From positions 5,146,001 through 5,210,000 of the forward strand of contig NZ_CP053661.1 in assembly GCF_013177315.1 (NCBI RefSeq): a DNA stretch of 64,000 nucleotides. Reading direction: 5' to 3'. The number at the start of each line of letters is the position of its first letter. Position 1 is the stretch's first letter. The position numbers were made by a program, and so were the translations under genes. The notes under the pieces were generated by a model, which saw nothing but the letters and a program-made list of their open reading frames with translations, ran no database searches and was not told the origin of the DNA. This DNA is from Thermoleptolyngbya sichuanensis A183. Its GTDB lineage: Bacteria; Cyanobacteriota; Cyanobacteriia; Elainellales; Elainellaceae. Shown piece after piece: positions 9,553 to 20,527 of the stretch.

Positions 9553-10856
9553 TATTGCTTCACCATCCCTTCATAGCGCTGCGAAATTACATAGGTCTGA
9601 ATCTGCTTTGCCGTGTCGATTGCGACGCCCACTAGAATTAGCAGTGACGTAGCACCCAAGCCCTGAAAGGTCGTCACGCGGGTCGCGCCTTCAACGGCAG
9701 CCGGAACAATCGCAACCAATCCCAGAAAAATCGCACCCAAAAAGGTCAGTCGGTTCAGCACCCGCTCAAGATAGTCACTCGTTGCCTTACCAGGACGAAT
9801 CCCCGGCACGCTTGCGCCCATCTTCTTCAGGTTCTGGGACATGTCTACTGGATTGACCACTAGCGAGGCATAGAAGTAGCTGAAAAACAAGATCAGCAGC
9901 AGCAGCAGCAGCACGTAGACCCAAGTGCCCGGACGCAGATAAGACAGCACCCGCGTCACCATCTCGTTATCCCCAAAAAACTGCGAGAGGTAGATCGGGA
10001 GAGACAGAACCGCTGTAGCAAAAATAATCGGCATTACGCCGCCCTGATTGAGGCGCAGCGGCAGATAGCTGCTCTTCTCAAGGTAGAGCCTGCGCCCGAC
10101 CTGGCGACGGGCAGAGATGATGGGAATACGCCGGGTTCCCTCTTGAACAAAGACGATGCCGACGATCATTGCCAGGAACACTAGAAGCAGAATGATCACG
10201 CCGCTAACCACGCTGCGATCGCCACTCTGGGCAAGGTCGATAGTTTGTCCGAGCGATCGCGGCAAAGTTGACACAATGCTGACGAAAATTAGCAGCGACG
10301 CACCATTGCCCACACCCCGCTCCGTAATCAGCTCACCCACCCACATCACAAACATCGAGCCAGCCGTTAGAGCCAGCACCATCTGTGCAATGAACAGCGG
10401 CCCCGGCGACTCAGCAAACTGGTTCACAAAAATCGCTAGACCCAGGCTTTGAATAATGCCCCAACCCAGTGCAACGTAGCGCGTAATTTGAGCAATCTTT
10501 CGGCGTCCCGCTTCTCCCTCTTCTTTTTGCAGCTTCTCAAGACTGGGGAGCGCAGCCGTCAGCAGTTGCAGAATAATAGACGCATTAATATAAGGCAAAA
10601 TACCCAGTGCAAAAATACCCAGCGTCGAAAGTCCTCGACCCGTAAACACATCTAAAAAGCCAATGATGGCCGATAAAGCGCCGGTCTCTGTGGCCGCCTG
10701 AAAGGCCTGTCGATTAATGCCAGGGATCGGGATAAAGACACCCAACCGTACCAGAATCAACATTCCCAAAGTCAGCAAAAGTCGTCCTCGCAGTCCGGCC
10801 GCTTGGGCCATCTGCAAGAAAGTTTCCTGCGCCGTGGGTGTCTTATCGCGCACCAT
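9552..10856 (-). CDS. secY: Preprotein translocase subunit SecY
   Basis: 434 residues with about ten transmembrane helices. [16 protein letters not shown] near residues 36-51 and the [24 protein letters not shown] cytosolic loop near 117-140 are SecY hallmarks (quoted in part). It forms the protein-conducting channel in the thylakoid and plasma membranes. It follows rplO by 89 bases and is coupled to adk by a one-base stop/start overlap. Confidence 0.97.
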   Translation of the reverse strand: MVRDKTPTAQETFLQMAQAAGLRGRLLLTLGMLILVRLGVFIPIPGINRQAFQAATETGALSAIIGFLDVFTGRGLSTLGIFALGILPYINASIILQLLTAALPSLEKLQKEEGEAGRRKIAQITRYVALGWGIIQSLGLAIFVNQFAESPGPLFIAQMVLALTAGSMFVMWVGELITERGVGNGASLLIFVSIVSTLPRSLGQTIDLAQSGDRSVVSGVIILLLVFLAMIVGIVFVQEGTRRIPIISARRQVGRRLYLEKSSYLPLRLNQGGVMPIIFATAVLSLPIYLSQFFGDNEMVTRVLSYLRPGTWVYVLLLLLLILFFSYFYASLVVNPVDMSQNLKKMGASVPGIRPGKATSDYLERVLNRLTFLGAIFLGLVAIVPAAVEGATRVTTFQGLGATSLLILVGVAIDTAKQIQTYVISQRYEGMVKQ

Positions 10857-10945
10857 AGTCTCAGTACCTCTCCCTCTATAAAACTAAGCAGAGCAGGAGA
10901 GCCAACCACTCACCGCTCTGCCTTGCTGCAAAGTCGCTCCATATC

Positions 10946-11392
10946 TTAATCTAGCAGGTTGAAGCTTCCGCCTGCGCCCTCAATCTTACGCTTCGCCGAT
11001 TCAGTAAAGGCCGCAGCCGTCACTTGAAGCGCAACACTCAGTTCACCGTCGCCCAAAATCTTCAACGGGCCATCGTTTTGCGTCACAATTCCCAATTCCA
11101 TCAGCGAATCGAGGCTGACCTCTGTCCCCTTAGGCAGTTCAGCCAAGTCTCCGACGTTCACGATGGTGTAGGACATCCGGTTGATCAGCGGAAAATGCTT
11201 CAGCTTCGGAATCCGGCGATAGAGAGGCAACTGCCCACCCTCAAAACCCGGTCGGGTGCTGCGTCCAGAGCGCGACTTTTGTCCCCGCATTCCGAAGCCG
11301 CCGCTTGCACCCTGCCCGGCGGAAATGCCCCGGCCAACCCGGCGACGACGCTTCTGAGAACCCGGTTTTGGAAATGTGTCTGAAAGTCTCAT
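10946..11392 (-). CDS. rplO: 50S ribosomal protein L15 (uL15)
   Basis: 148 residues. The Gly/Arg-rich N-terminus ([19 protein letters not shown]) reaches into 23S rRNA, and [14 protein letters not shown] is the family core. It starts six bases after rpsE. rpmD (L30), which lies between rpsE and rplO in many bacteria, is absent here, as in cyanobacteria generally. Confidence 0.97.
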   Translation of the reverse strand: MRLSDTFPKPGSQKRRRRVGRGISAGQGASGGFGMRGQKSRSGRSTRPGFEGGQLPLYRRIPKLKHFPLINRMSYTIVNVGDLAELPKGTEVSLDSLMELGIVTQNDGPLKILGDGELSVALQVTAAAFTESAKRKIEGAGGSFNLLD

Positions 11393-11398
11393 AGTTCG

Positions 11399-11920
11399 TC
11401 AAGAATAGAGTTTTTCAATGGGAACATCGCGTTCTTCTGCTACCTCAGAGAAGGTGCGGAGGGCAGAAAGTGCATTTGCAGCGGCCCTGGCATTATTGAG
11501 CGGGTTACCCGAACCCAACTGTTTCGCCAGAACGTTCTTCACACCCGCCAGTTCTAGCACGGTACGCACGGAACCACCTGCAATTACACCAGTTCCCGGA
11601 GCTGCAGGACGAATCATCACCTTCGCGCCGCCGCCTGCGCCGTTGGTTGGGTGAGGAATGGAGTCAGATTTAGTCAGGGGAACCTCGACCAAGTGCTTCT
11701 TGCCGTCAGCAACGCCTTTCTTCACTGCACCGATTACGTCAGCGGCCTTGCCAACCCCAACCCCAACCTGACCCCGTTCGTTGCCGACGATCACGATCGC
11801 CCGGAAGCTAAGCTTCTTACCCCCCTTAACCACTTTGGTAACGCGGCGGATTTGAACAACACGCTCCTGCCACTCAGTTTCTTTTTCTTTGACGCGACTT
11901 GTCTTGGTTTTCTTCGCCAT
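11399..11920 (-). CDS. rpsE: 30S ribosomal protein S5 (uS5)
   Basis: 173 residues. The double-stranded RNA-binding N-domain ([20 protein letters not shown]) and the [17 protein letters not shown] segment are typical, and the C-terminal domain ends in VEEERD-like [11 protein letters not shown]5 contributes to decoding accuracy and mRNA helicase activity at the entry tunnel. It lies 50 bases after rplR and six before rplO. Confidence 0.97.
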   Translation of the reverse strand: MAKKTKTSRVKEKETEWQERVVQIRRVTKVVKGGKKLSFRAIVIVGNERGQVGVGVGKAADVIGAVKKGVADGKKHLVEVPLTKSDSIPHPTNGAGGGAKVMIRPAAPGTGVIAGGSVRTVLELAGVKNVLAKQLGSGNPLNNARAAANALSALRTFSEVAEERDVPIEKLYS

Positions 11921-11970
11921 AGCTTGCTTGTCCTGGATAGTGTGCTTGTCCTAAAGATGAATCTGAAAGG

Positions 11971-12333
11971 CTAGAAGCTTAGACCACCTTCACGAGCGGC
12001 ATCTGCCAAAGCCTTGACGCGGCCGTGATACAGCTTGCCGCCCCGGTCAAACACGACTTGCGTAATCCCCTTTTCGAGCGATCGCGCTGCGATCAGCTTA
12101 CCGACTTCTACAGACGCATCGCAGTTAGCACCTGAAGTGAGCTTTTCGCGCAGCGCAGGCTCTAGCGTCGATGCAGCAGCAAGCGTTCGATGCTGCGTGT
12201 CATCAATGACCTGGGCGTAGATATGCTGATTAGAGCGAAATATAGCCAGACGAGGACGTTCAGACGTGCCAGAAACTGTCTGGCGGATGCGGACGTGACG
12301 ACGCTGAGTCGCTTCTTTACGAGTCAGTTTCAT
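11971..12333 (-). CDS. rplR: 50S ribosomal protein L18 (uL18)
   Basis: 120 residues. The basic N-terminus with [19 protein letters not shown], the [14 protein letters not shown] strand and the C-terminal [20 protein letters not shown] are typical of the 5S rRNA-binding L18. It starts three bases after rplF, implying translational coupling. Confidence 0.97.
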   Translation of the reverse strand: MKLTRKEATQRRHVRIRQTVSGTSERPRLAIFRSNQHIYAQVIDDTQHRTLAAASTLEPALREKLTSGANCDASVEVGKLIAARSLEKGITQVVFDRGGKLYHGRVKALADAAREGGLSF

Positions 12334-12336
12334 AGG

Positions 12337-12876
12337 TTATTTCTTCCCTGCCTTACCGGCCTTACGTCTGACAACCTCGCCAGCATAGCGAATGCCCTTG
12401 CCCTTGTAGGGTTCTGGCGGACGAACTGCGCGAACCTGAGCCGCAATATTACCGACAATTTCTTTATCAATTCCGCTGACCAGAATGTTGGTGTTATTCT
12501 CAACAGCAAATTGAACTCCATCAGGCGGCTCGATCAAAACTGGATGGCTATAGCCTACAATCAGGTTCAGATTTCGCCCTTGAATCTGAGCCCGATAACC
12601 CACCCCCTGGATTTCAAGCTTGCGCTGGAATCCCTGAGATACGCCCTCCACCATATTGGCAACCAGCGTTCGGCACAACCCGTGGCGCTGACGGGCAGCA
12701 CGGGACTCGTTGCGACGATTCACCGTTAACGTATCGCCCTCTTGCAGAACCTCAACCTCTGGCGGAAGCGTGCGCGAGAGTTCTCCCTTGGGGCCTTTAA
12801 CAACCAGAGTTTGACCGTCAAGGGTAACGGTCACCTTCTGAGGAACACTAATAGGACGTTTTCCAATGCGAGACAT
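12337..12876 (-). CDS. rplF: 50S ribosomal protein L6 (uL6)
   Basis: 179 residues with two similar RNA-binding domains. [15 protein letters not shown] opens it, and [22 protein letters not shown] is the conserved C-terminal motif (quoted in part). It sits near the GTPase-associated centre of the 50S subunit. A 161-base gap separates it from rpsH upstream; that gap holds an 11 bp tandem repeat (GCAAACACAAA twice, 12943-12964). Confidence 0.97.
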   Translation of the reverse strand: MSRIGKRPISVPQKVTVTLDGQTLVVKGPKGELSRTLPPEVEVLQEGDTLTVNRRNESRAARQRHGLCRTLVANMVEGVSQGFQRKLEIQGVGYRAQIQGRNLNLIVGYSHPVLIEPPDGVQFAVENNTNILVSGIDKEIVGNIAAQVRAVRPPEPYKGKGIRYAGEVVRRKAGKAGKK

Positions 12877-13037
12877 GACAAGTCACTCCTGGACGATCTT
12901 GCTGGCCTTCAAGCGATGCGCTTACGACACAAGCGCCACCAGGCAAACACAAAGCAAACACAAATAAAATGAAAGGCTAGATTTAGCTTTGACCCAAGCA
13001 GCCATCCGCTCAGACAAAGCCAGATCGAGAAAAATCC

Positions 13038-13439
13038 TTACCAGACGTAGCAGAGAACTTCTCCTCCCACACCCTGACGACGGGCATCCCGATCCGTCAT
13101 GATGCCGCTGGAGGTTGAAACAATGGCAATTCCAATGCCACCCAACACGCGAGGCAGATCGCGGCAGTTTGAGTAAACTCGCAGTCCAGGTTTGCTGACC
13201 CGCTGTAGCGCATTGATAATCGGACGGCGGCCTTTGCCCTTATATTTCAGAGCAATTACCAGTCGCTTCTGCGCTCCTTCGCCTGTCTCAGAAAACTCGC
13301 TAATGAATCCTTCTTCCAAGAGCACACGAGCGATGTTGCGCGTCATCTTGGTAGACGGGACTTCGGTCGTTTGATGCCGGGCGAGATTCGCGTTGCGAAT
13401 GCGGGTCAGCATGTCTGCAATTGTGTCGTTAGACGCCAT
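13038..13439 (-). CDS. rpsH: 30S ribosomal protein S8 (uS8)
   Basis: 133 residues. [14 protein letters not shown] at 5-18 and the C-terminal [15 protein letters not shown]-like [15 protein letters not shown] motif are typical of S8, which binds the central domain of 16S rRNA and in E. coli represses the spc operon. It follows rplE directly: rpsN (S14), found here in many bacteria, is missing from this cluster, as is normal for cyanobacteria. Confidence 0.97.
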   Translation of the reverse strand: MASNDTIADMLTRIRNANLARHQTTEVPSTKMTRNIARVLLEEGFISEFSETGEGAQKRLVIALKYKGKGRRPIINALQRVSKPGLRVYSNCRDLPRVLGGIGIAIVSTSSGIMTDRDARRQGVGGEVLCYVW

Positions 13440-13462
13440 AATTTCCTCTTTGTCAGCCTGCC

Positions 13463-14011
13463 TCAGTTATCGCGAAAGGGCATTCCCAGTTCCTTTAACA
13501 GGGCACGTCCCTCTTCATCTGTGGTTGCCGTGGTGATGATCGAAATGTCCATGCCCCGAATTTGATCAATGTTGTCGTACTCGATTTCGGGGAAAATGAG
13601 CTGTTCACGAAGCCCCAGAGTATAGTTGCCACGACCATCAAAGCTCTTGGGGCTGATGCCGCGAAAATCTCGAATCCGAGGCAGCACCAAGTTTATAAGG
13701 CGATCCAGAAAGGCATACATGCGCTCCGAGCGCAGGGTGACCATGATACCCACTGGCATTCCTTTACGGATCTTGAAACCGGCGATCGCCTTCTTAGCCC
13801 TCGTCACCACTGGCTTTTGTCCAGTGATTACCGCAATCTCTGCCAGAGAAGCCTCCAGCGCTTTTGCATTCTGAGCCGCTTCGCCCATCCCCCGGTTCAC
13901 GGTCACCTTGACCACTTTAGGAACCTGATGAACGTTTTCGTAGTTAAACTGCTCAACCAGCTTCGGAACTACGGTCTCCTGATAGTAGGTTTTTAACCTG
14001 GGACTTGCCAT
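13463..14011 (-). CDS. rplE: 50S ribosomal protein L5 (uL5)
   Basis: 182 residues. [38 protein letters not shown] and [20 protein letters not shown] are the standard L5 blocks (each 19-20 residues at most here). L5 binds 5S rRNA and contacts P-site tRNA. It lies 64 bases after rplX. Confidence 0.97.
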   Translation of the reverse strand: MASPRLKTYYQETVVPKLVEQFNYENVHQVPKVVKVTVNRGMGEAAQNAKALEASLAEIAVITGQKPVVTRAKKAIAGFKIRKGMPVGIMVTLRSERMYAFLDRLINLVLPRIRDFRGISPKSFDGRGNYTLGLREQLIFPEIEYDNIDQIRGMDISIITTATTDEEGRALLKELGMPFRDN

Positions 14012-14075
14012 AACACTCTCCTGATATATTCCTGGGCTTGGTCAGGAATGAAACATGAAACGTGAATCTGAAACG

Positions 14076-14408
14076 CTAGTCGATAATCTCACCGGTTTTC
14101 TTCAGCATTCTGACTTTTCGGCCATCCGCATTGAAGGTATAAGAAATTCGGCTCGCAACCTTCTGCTTGGTAGAGTAGGGAAGGACATTGGAGCTATGAA
14201 TCGGAGCCTCAAAGGTCTGAATCTGACCAGACTCCCCTTCTTGCTGAGGCTTAACATGCTTCGTCCGCACGTTAACGCCCTTGACCACCACCTTGCTGGT
14301 TTCAGGATAAACACGCAAGATCTCGCCGACTTTGCCCTTATCGCTTCCTGAAATAACCTGGACGGTGTCGCCCTTCTTCACATGCATTTTGTAGCGCAGC
14401 TTGCCCAT
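14076..14408 (-). CDS. rplX: 50S ribosomal protein L24 (uL24)
   Basis: 110 residues from the ATG at 14408. A GTG three bases earlier (14411) is in frame, but GGAGGT is placed six bases before the ATG, and the ATG overlaps the rplN stop as TGATG. The KOW motif ([20 protein letters not shown]) is near residues 11-30. L24 starts 50S assembly and lies by the exit tunnel. Confidence 0.96.
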   Translation of the reverse strand: MGKLRYKMHVKKGDTVQVISGSDKGKVGEILRVYPETSKVVVKGVNVRTKHVKPQQEGESGQIQTFEAPIHSSNVLPYSTKQKVASRISYTFNADGRKVRMLKKTGEIID

Positions 14409-14773
14409 CACAGCACCTCCGGAGCCAGCGAGACAATCTTAGTAAAGTTCTTATCGCGCAACTCCCGCGCAACCGGGCCAAACACGCGAGTTCCTCTAGG
14501 GTTGCCATCGTTGTTGATGATCACAGCGGCATTATCGTCAAACCGAATGCTCATGCCGCTGTCTCGGCGCAGACCCTTCTTGGTTCGCACAACCACTGCC
14601 CGTACCACATCAGACTTCTTGACTGCCATATTCGGAATGGCATCCTTAACCACAGCGATGATCACATCCCCCACACCGGCATAGCGGCGGTTGCCACCCA
14701 ACACTCGAATGCACATCAGCTTGCGAGCGCCGCTGTTGTCCGCCACGCTGAGATAAGTTTCCTGTTGAATCAT
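14408..14773 (-). CDS. rplN: 50S ribosomal protein L14 (uL14)
   Basis: 121 residues. [20 protein letters not shown] opens it and [16 protein letters not shown] is the conserved C-terminal motif. L14 forms intersubunit bridges. Its stop overlaps the rplX start by one base. Confidence 0.97.
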   Translation of the reverse strand: MIQQETYLSVADNSGARKLMCIRVLGGNRRYAGVGDVIIAVVKDAIPNMAVKKSDVVRAVVVRTKKGLRRDSGMSIRFDDNAAVIINNDGNPRGTRVFGPVARELRDKNFTKIVSLAPEVL

Positions 14774-14795
14774 GGTGTCTCTCCTCCGGGGTGGA

Positions 14796-15047
14796 CTAGC
14801 TCTCTGAAGTCTGATTTAGGATGTCCACAACGATCCAACGCTTTGTGCGGCTGAGCGGACGGGTTTCTTGAATCCGAACGCGATCGCCCGTTTTGCACTT
14901 GTTTTCTTCGTCGTGAACCTTATAACGCTTGGTTCGCACCATAATCTTGCGATACTTCGGGTGAGGGGCACGGTTCTCCACCGCGACGACGACCGTCTTT
15001 TCCATCTTGTCGCTCACCACGACTCCAACTCGCTCTTTGACTGCCAT
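14796..15047 (-). CDS. rpsQ: 30S ribosomal protein S17 (uS17)
   Basis: 83 residues forming an OB fold: [20 protein letters not shown] near the start and [18 protein letters not shown] near the end. It binds 16S rRNA early in 30S assembly. It starts six bases after rpmC. Confidence 0.97.
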   Translation of the reverse strand: MAVKERVGVVVSDKMEKTVVVAVENRAPHPKYRKIMVRTKRYKVHDEENKCKTGDRVRIQETRPLSRTKRWIVVDILNQTSES

Positions 15048-15053
15048 TGCCCC

Positions 15054-15281
15054 TTACTCCTTCTCTGCATCCGCTTGTGCAGCTGCCAATTGTCGCTCCC
15101 GCTCCACAGTCATCAGTTGCGCCAGCCGGTGGCGGACATGCCCAAACTGATGCGTCTTATCCAGTTGCCGCGTCGCCTTTTGGAAGCGCAAGTCAAATAA
15201 CTGCTTCTTGGCAGCTACAATCTGCTCACTGAGTTCTTGATCACTGAGATCACGAATCTCTGAAATCTTAGGCAGAGCCAT
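15054..15281 (-). CDS. rpmC: 50S ribosomal protein L29 (uL29)
   Basis: 75 residues, two long helices. [23 protein letters not shown] and [19 protein letters not shown] are the family blocks (quoted in part). L29 lies at the exit tunnel where SRP and trigger factor dock. It is two bases from rplP and six from rpsQ. Confidence 0.96.
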   Translation of the reverse strand: MALPKISEIRDLSDQELSEQIVAAKKQLFDLRFQKATRQLDKTHQFGHVRHRLAQLMTVERERQLAAAQADAEKE

Positions 15282-15283
15282 CT

Positions 15284-15718
15284 CTACGACTCCTCCACTG
15301 CTTGCTCTTGTTGTTCCTTAACAATGAACTTGGTCTTGATTGGGAGTTTGTACTGCGCCAGTCGCATTGCCTCGCGGGCTGTCTCTTCCGGTACTCCAGC
15401 AATCTCAAACAAGATTCGACCCGGCTTTACCACTGCCACCCAAAACTCAGGGTTGCCCTTACCCGAACCCATCCGGGTTTCGGCTGGACGCATGGTAACA
15501 GGCTTATCCGGGAAAATACGAATCCAGATCTTGCCACCCCGACGGATGTATCGAGTCATGGCTCGACGGCTAGCCTCAATCTGACGGGAGGTAATCCAGG
15601 ACGGCTCCATTGCCTGAAGCCCAAAATCACCAAAGTCAATATTGTTGCCGCGAGTTGCCCGCCCTTTCATGCGGCCGCGCTGCTGCTTGCGGAATTTAGT
15701 TCGTCTTGGACTTAACAT
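15284..15718 (-). CDS. rplP: 50S ribosomal protein L16 (uL16)
   Basis: 144 residues. [19 protein letters not shown] at the start and [20 protein letters not shown] in the middle are standard. L16 helps place the A-site tRNA. The 87-base gap before it (rpsC side) and the two-base gap after it (rpmC) show close packing. Confidence 0.97.
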   Translation of the reverse strand: MLSPRRTKFRKQQRGRMKGRATRGNNIDFGDFGLQAMEPSWITSRQIEASRRAMTRYIRRGGKIWIRIFPDKPVTMRPAETRMGSGKGNPEFWVAVVKPGRILFEIAGVPEETAREAMRLAQYKLPIKTKFIVKEQQEQAVEES

Positions 15719-15805
15719 GGCTCACTACCTTGAAATTGAAGCTAGGGTCAGGGTGGGGATGGAAGCACTGGTCTGATTCAGCTTTCGCCCTTCAGCCCGC
15801 CTTCC

Positions 15806-16543
15806 CTATCCTTCGTTAGAACGATCCTCAAACTGGCGGCGGCGCTGCTGACGGCGACGGGGCGGCACATTATTGGGAGCGGCTTCTTGCGTTACTCGTT
15901 CCTGCCCAGGAATAATCTCGCCTTTGAACACCCACACCTTGATCCCCAAAATGCCGTAGATCGTCTGGGCAGTGGTGTAGGCATAGTCAATATCTGCCCG
16001 CAGCGTGTGGAGCGGCACCTTGCCTTCGCGAGTGTATTCAGTACGGGCAATTTCTGCGCCGTTTAGCCGACCACTCACCTGGATTTTGATACCCTGCACC
16101 CCTGATTTCTGAGCGCGAGTAATCGCCTGACGCACAACCCGACGGAACGAAACCCGCTTTTCGAGCTGCTGCTGCACGTATTCAGCAATCAGCGCAGCAT
16201 CAGCATCCACACGAGCAACCTCAACCACGTTGATCCGAATCTGACGGCTGGTGTCTCCCAACTCTTTTTGAAGACCCTCGCGCAGCTTTTCGATCCCCGC
16301 GCCGCCACGACCCACAACCACGCCAGGGCGGGCCGTCAGAACTTGGAGGTCGATTTGATCGGCCTTGCGCTCAATGCGAACCTCAGAGATACCTGCACTG
16401 CTCAACTCTTTGGCAACATATTTGCGGATTTTGTAGTCCTCTTGCAGCAGCTTGGGATAGCGGCTGGAGTCAGCAAACCAGAGAGAGCGATGCTCCTGGG
16501 TGATGCCGAGGCGGAAACCAACTGGATGAATCTTCTGTCCCAC
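15806..16543 (-). CDS. rpsC: 30S ribosomal protein S3 (uS3)
   Basis: 245 residues. [20 protein letters not shown] at the start, the KH-type loop [17 protein letters not shown] near residues 74-90 and the [12 protein letters not shown] segment are typical. S3 forms part of the mRNA entry channel. The C-terminus has an Arg-rich tail ([19 protein letters not shown]). Confidence 0.97.
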   Translation of the reverse strand: MGQKIHPVGFRLGITQEHRSLWFADSSRYPKLLQEDYKIRKYVAKELSSAGISEVRIERKADQIDLQVLTARPGVVVGRGGAGIEKLREGLQKELGDTSRQIRINVVEVARVDADAALIAEYVQQQLEKRVSFRRVVRQAITRAQKSGVQGIKIQVSGRLNGAEIARTEYTREGKVPLHTLRADIDYAYTTAQTIYGILGIKVWVFKGEIIPGQERVTQEAAPNNVPPRRRQQRRRQFEDRSNEG

Positions 16544-16631
16544 AATGCGTCCTCAGAAAAGGCAAAAATTTGAGTGAAGGGTATAAAACAAGGAGCGATC
16601 GCCATTCAAAACGCCCAAACAGGGTCGTAAC

Positions 16632-16991
16632 TTAGTCTTCAGCACCCAGCGCAACCGCAATCGTGATGTGACAAGTCGGTTTGCGGATTTGATAGGCCCG
16701 ACCCTGAGCGCGGGGACGAAACCGCTTCAGCACGGGGCCCTGATCAGCATAGGCAGTCGTCACTACGAGATCAGCAGGGGCGTAGCCCTCGTTATGCTCA
16801 GCATTGGCAACCGCAGACCGCAGCACCTTAAGCACAGGATCGCAAGCGCGGTAGGGCATAAACTCCAGGATAATCAGTGCCTCTCGGTAAGAACGCCCCC
16901 GGATCTGATCCAGAACCCGACGCACCTTGTGGGGCGACATGCGGATATAACGGGCAACAGCTTTTACTTCGTCTGCGGTCGTAACTGCCAT
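16632..16991 (-). CDS. rplV: 50S ribosomal protein L22 (uL22)
   Basis: 119 residues. [21 protein letters not shown] and the C-terminal [20 protein letters not shown] hairpin (quoted in part) identify L22, whose beta-hairpin lines the exit tunnel. It lies between rpsS and rpsC. Confidence 0.97.
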   Translation of the reverse strand: MAVTTADEVKAVARYIRMSPHKVRRVLDQIRGRSYREALIILEFMPYRACDPVLKVLRSAVANAEHNEGYAPADLVVTTAYADQGPVLKRFRPRAQGRAYQIRKPTCHITIAVALGAED

Positions 16992-17105
16992 GATGATTTC
17001 CTCTCAAGTGTCTTGCAGAGAGCTTTTAGAGTTTGAGCAACAGCAAGCACTAAATCCAAGTATCTGTGAACTACTGCGAACGTCCTGAAATAAACCTGAC
17101 TCAAC

Positions 17106-17384
17106 CTAACGACGAGACTTCTTGTCGCTCTTGGCATGTCCCCGGAAGGTACGAGTCGGCGCAAACTCACCCAACTTGTGTCCCACCATTTGCTCCGTTA
17201 CATAAACCGGAACATGCTGACGACCGTTATGAACGGCAATCGTATGTCCAATCATCTGAGGCAGAATCGTTGAGGCACGAGACCAGGTTTTGATTACCTG
17301 CTTATCGCCCTTCACATTCAACGCTTCAACCTTTTTTAGAAGGTGATCAGCCACGAAAGGACCTTTTTTGAGTGAGCGAGACAT
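17106..17384 (-). CDS. rpsS: 30S ribosomal protein S19 (uS19)
   Basis: 92 residues. [20 protein letters not shown] at the start, [20 protein letters not shown] in the middle and [15 protein letters not shown] near the end. S19 sits in the 30S head with S13. It lies between rplB and rplV. Confidence 0.97.
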   Translation of the reverse strand: MSRSLKKGPFVADHLLKKVEALNVKGDKQVIKTWSRASTILPQMIGHTIAVHNGRQHVPVYVTEQMVGHKLGEFAPTRTFRGHAKSDKKSRR

Positions 17385-17460
17385 AACCGACTTACCTCTA
17401 CCAATTGACCAAACGTGTGATAGTCAACGAACCATAAACCCTGTAAAAAGATTCGGAACC

Positions 17461-18324
17461 TTAAGACTCACGACCTCCGCGACCGCGCTTGGACGTGCGG
17501 CGGCGGCGACGAACAATCAACGCATTACTTGCCTTCTTCTTCTTCCGAGTCTTCATGCCCAAGGCTGGCTTACCCCAGGGGGTCACAGGGCCAGAACGAC
17601 CGATCGGCGCACGTCCTTCACCGCCGCCGTGGGGGTGATCGACTGGGTTCATGACACTACCGCGAACTTCCGGACGACGGCCCAACCAACGCTTGCGTCC
17701 TGCCTTGCCTAGGCTAATGTTGCGAGACTCGGCATTACCCACCGCACCAATCGTGGCATAGCACTCGCGGCGAACCATCCGCACCTCTGTGGATGGCAGG
17801 CGGAGTGTCACAAAATCACCCTCTTTCGCTACAATTTGCGCCGAAGCGCCTGCTGCGCGAACAATCTGTCCACCCTTGCCAGGGACTAATTCCACATTGT
17901 GAACCGTCGTACCTAGCGGCATACTGCCCAGTGGTAAAGCGTTTCCGACCTCAAAAGGAGAGTCTTCACCTGCGATCACAGTTGTACCGACCGTCAAGCC
18001 AGCCGGACAAAGGATGTAGCGCTTCTCGCCATCCTGATAATATAGAAGCGCAATCCGGGCGTTGCGGTTGGGATCATACTCGATTGCTGCTACTTTAGCG
18101 GGAATGTTTCGCTTGTCGCGGCGAAAGTCAATTATCCGATACAGTCGCTTGTGCCCGCCACCCCGATGGCGACAGGTGATTACGCCCCGATTGTTGCGTC
18201 CCTTGGGACGATGCACCGAGCGAGTCAGGGACTTTTCTGGTTCACTACGAGTGATCTCAGCAAAGTCAGCAACGGAGCGCTCTCGCGTGCCAGGTGTATA
18301 AGGTCGGTATGTACGAATGCCCAT
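17461..18324 (-). CDS. rplB: 50S ribosomal protein L2 (uL2)
   Basis: 287 residues. [22 protein letters not shown] (quoted in part) near 42-63 and [18 protein letters not shown] near 226-243, which holds the conserved His at the peptidyl-transferase region. L2 is needed for subunit association. It ends in an Arg-rich tail. Confidence 0.98.
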   Translation of the reverse strand: MGIRTYRPYTPGTRERSVADFAEITRSEPEKSLTRSVHRPKGRNNRGVITCRHRGGGHKRLYRIIDFRRDKRNIPAKVAAIEYDPNRNARIALLYYQDGEKRYILCPAGLTVGTTVIAGEDSPFEVGNALPLGSMPLGTTVHNVELVPGKGGQIVRAAGASAQIVAKEGDFVTLRLPSTEVRMVRRECYATIGAVGNAESRNISLGKAGRKRWLGRRPEVRGSVMNPVDHPHGGGEGRAPIGRSGPVTPWGKPALGMKTRKKKKASNALIVRRRRRTSKRGRGGRES

Positions 18325-18358
18325 GGCTTCAATCTCTTAAGGGGATGGCTTTCAGACG

Positions 18359-18661
18359 TTACACTTCGGGGAACAGGACGATGGAATCACCTGTTGCCAG
18401 GGTCACAACTGCCCGCTTGTATTGGGGCTTGTGTCCAGCAAATCGACCGACTCGACGATGCTTCTTCGGGGGCTTGCTGGTGTTCACACCAACCACCTTC
18501 ACCTCAAACAAAGATTCAATAGCTGCCTTGATCTGCGGCTTTGTTGCGCTGGGAACCACTTCAAAGACGTACTTGTTTTCCTCAAGAAGCTGAGTTGCCT
18601 TTTCAGTCACTAGGGGACGGCGAATCAGATCTGCCAGGTTGCGCGAATCAAACTTAGTCAC
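18359..18661 (-). CDS. rplW: 50S ribosomal protein L23 (uL23)
   Basis: 100 residues. [21 protein letters not shown] (quoted in part) and the [20 protein letters not shown] loop are L23 hallmarks. L23 is the main docking site for trigger factor and SRP at the tunnel exit. Its start overlaps the rplD end by eight bases. Confidence 0.97.
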   Translation of the reverse strand: MTKFDSRNLADLIRRPLVTEKATQLLEENKYVFEVVPSATKPQIKAAIESLFEVKVVGVNTSKPPKKHRRVGRFAGHKPQYKRAVVTLATGDSIVLFPEV

Positions 18662-19286
18662 CGTATACCTCCTGCACTTTTTCTAGGGCAGACGCAGTTG
18701 CCACGATCTTGTCAGCCGCCAGCAAATCAAAGATGTTGAGATTGCCAGCAGAAATTAGCTTGATGGAGCTAATGTTTCGAGCCGACAGATAAACCATCTC
18801 GTCTCGCTCAGAAACAATTAGGAGAGCCGTTTCGTTTTCCCCTACACCCCAGCGAGTCAGCGCCTGCGCCAGTTCCTTGGTTTTGGGACGGGGCAACTCA
18901 TTTGCGAAATCTTGAACCACAATCAGGTCTTCAGCACGGCTTTGCAGCGCGGTTCTGAGCGCCAAGCGCCTCTCCTTGCGGTTCATCTTGACGGAGTAGT
19001 CCCTGGGTTTGGGGCCAAAGATAACGCCGCCGCCGCGCCATAGGGGAGAGCGAATCGAACCCGCACGGGCGCGACCTGTGCCCTTTTGCCGCCAAGGCTT
19101 ACGTCCACCACCTCTAACCTCAGAACGAGTCTTGGTAGAGGCAGTGCCCTGTCGAGCATTATTCAACTGGCGCACCAAGGCCCGATGAACGATATGGGGC
19201 GCATTGTCTTCGTTAGCGACGCGCAGATCTAGCGAGGCGGTGCCAGCGCTTTCACCCTGCCAATTTTTAACTACACACTCAACCAT
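18654..19286 (-). CDS. rplD: 50S ribosomal protein L4 (uL4)
   Basis: 210 residues. [20 protein letters not shown] and [23 protein letters not shown] form the long tunnel-lining loop near 46-90 (quoted in part). L4 is an assembly protein and, in E. coli, the autogenous repressor of the S10 operon. It follows rplC by 79 bases and overlaps rplW by eight. Confidence 0.97.
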   Translation of the reverse strand: MVECVVKNWQGESAGTASLDLRVANEDNAPHIVHRALVRQLNNARQGTASTKTRSEVRGGGRKPWRQKGTGRARAGSIRSPLWRGGGVIFGPKPRDYSVKMNRKERRLALRTALQSRAEDLIVVQDFANELPRPKTKELAQALTRWGVGENETALLIVSERDEMVYLSARNISSIKLISAGNLNIFDLLAADKIVATASALEKVQEVYGD

Positions 19287-19365
19287 GGGTCTGTTTCTCC
19301 TCGTCGGGGTGCTGGCTCACTGCTCCAATCACCAAAATCGCAAAATCCAAACGCTCAGCAAATTT

Positions 19366-20007
19366 TTAGTTCGTTTTTCCGACCTGTTTGGCAGGAACAA
19401 TATTGACCAAGGCACCCGGCTTTCCAGGGATTGCCCCTTTGATCAGGAGCAAGTTGCGATCGCCATCCACCCGCACAATTGTCAGCTTCTTGATCGTGGT
19501 TCTCGTGCCACCCAGACGACCTGCCATGCGCTTGCCAGGATAAACGCGACCTGGCGTAGTGCCTGCACCCGTAGAACCGGGAAGACGGTGGTTCTTGGAA
19601 CCGTGAGCCATCGGCCCCCGCTTGAAGTTGTGGCGCTTTTGGTAGCCCGCAAAGCCGCGTCCGATGCTCGTTCCAATTACGTCCACCTGCTGCCCTGGCG
19701 TAAAGATATCCGCCGTCAACTGCTGCCCTAACTGATAATCAGCAGGACTGTCGAGGCGATATTCCTTTAAGTGGCGGAGGGGAGACGCTTCAGCTTTTTT
19801 GAGGTGTCCGAGTTCAGGCTTGTTCAACGCCTTTTCGGTAACCTCGCCAAAGCCAACTTGGACAGCACTGTAGCCATCCACCTCTGCTGTTTTAATTTGC
19901 GTGACTGTGCAGGGGCCAGCCTGGACGACGGTTACAGGAATAGCCTTCCCTGCCTCATCAAAAACCTGGGTCATCCCCAGTTTGGTGCCAAGAATTCCAA
20001 CAGACAC
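19366..20007 (-). CDS. rplC: 50S ribosomal protein L3 (uL3), first gene of the block
   Basis: 213 residues. [20 protein letters not shown] at the start, then [20 protein letters not shown] and [15 protein letters not shown] form the loop near the peptidyl-transferase centre. It is the promoter-proximal gene. rpsJ, which heads this operon in E. coli, is absent, because cyanobacteria keep it with the str operon. The 520-base region upstream probably holds the main promoter of the cluster. Confidence 0.98.
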   Translation of the reverse strand: MSVGILGTKLGMTQVFDEAGKAIPVTVVQAGPCTVTQIKTAEVDGYSAVQVGFGEVTEKALNKPELGHLKKAEASPLRHLKEYRLDSPADYQLGQQLTADIFTPGQQVDVIGTSIGRGFAGYQKRHNFKRGPMAHGSKNHRLPGSTGAGTTPGRVYPGKRMAGRLGGTRTTIKKLTIVRVDGDRNLLLIKGAIPGKPGALVNIVPAKQVGKTN

Positions 20008-20527
20008 GGTTAATCGTCCCCCTATTTACACGCTGCAAGAGTGCCAGACAAAATTTGCCTCGCAAACTTCATAAGACACCAAGCTGTTTCTGTCGAACAT
20101 AATCAATCTGCTGTCAGCCCAAAGGCGCACAGATTCACAGATGTTCTACAATCTTGCAGACAGACTTACTAGCTCAAATAAATGGCTTCTGCCTGAGTCG
20201 CCGGGACTTGAGCAGATCAACCACCCAGTATCCGTAAGGGCTTCCGGGCACTATTCCTGCCGGGAAGGCACTCGTAAACACGCACGGCCCGATTTTGGCG
20301 ACAATTTCAAATTATAAACCAATCAACACAAGCTGTCTAGCAAGTTGCAGACAGAACTTTCAAAGACAATCTGCAAGCTGTGTTAGAGATTTGTGCCTTG
20401 TCTAGGATAACGCATAAAATCAGCATCGTGAAAAAATCTTTTACAGGTTTCGCGACCCTTAAAGAGATGAGATGAGAAAAAAAGAGATGGGCAAAGTTCA
20501 GGGAGTGGAAGCGGCGGGATAGGGACT
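20008..20527. promoter_or_regulatory. Divergent upstream region of rplC and the GNAT gene
   Basis: 520 bases without a gene, presumably carrying the main promoter of the ribosomal block on the minus strand and that of the acetyltransferase pair on the plus strand. A hairpin with ten-base arms and one mismatch lies at 20241-20267 (CTTCCGGGCA and TGCCGGGAAG, loop of seven). The word TTGCAGACAGA occurs at about 20154 and 20345, and a partial inverse, ATCTGCAAG, at about 20370. No precise -35/-10 pair could be fixed. A ribosomal-protein leader is possible but not recognised. Confidence 0.45.
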
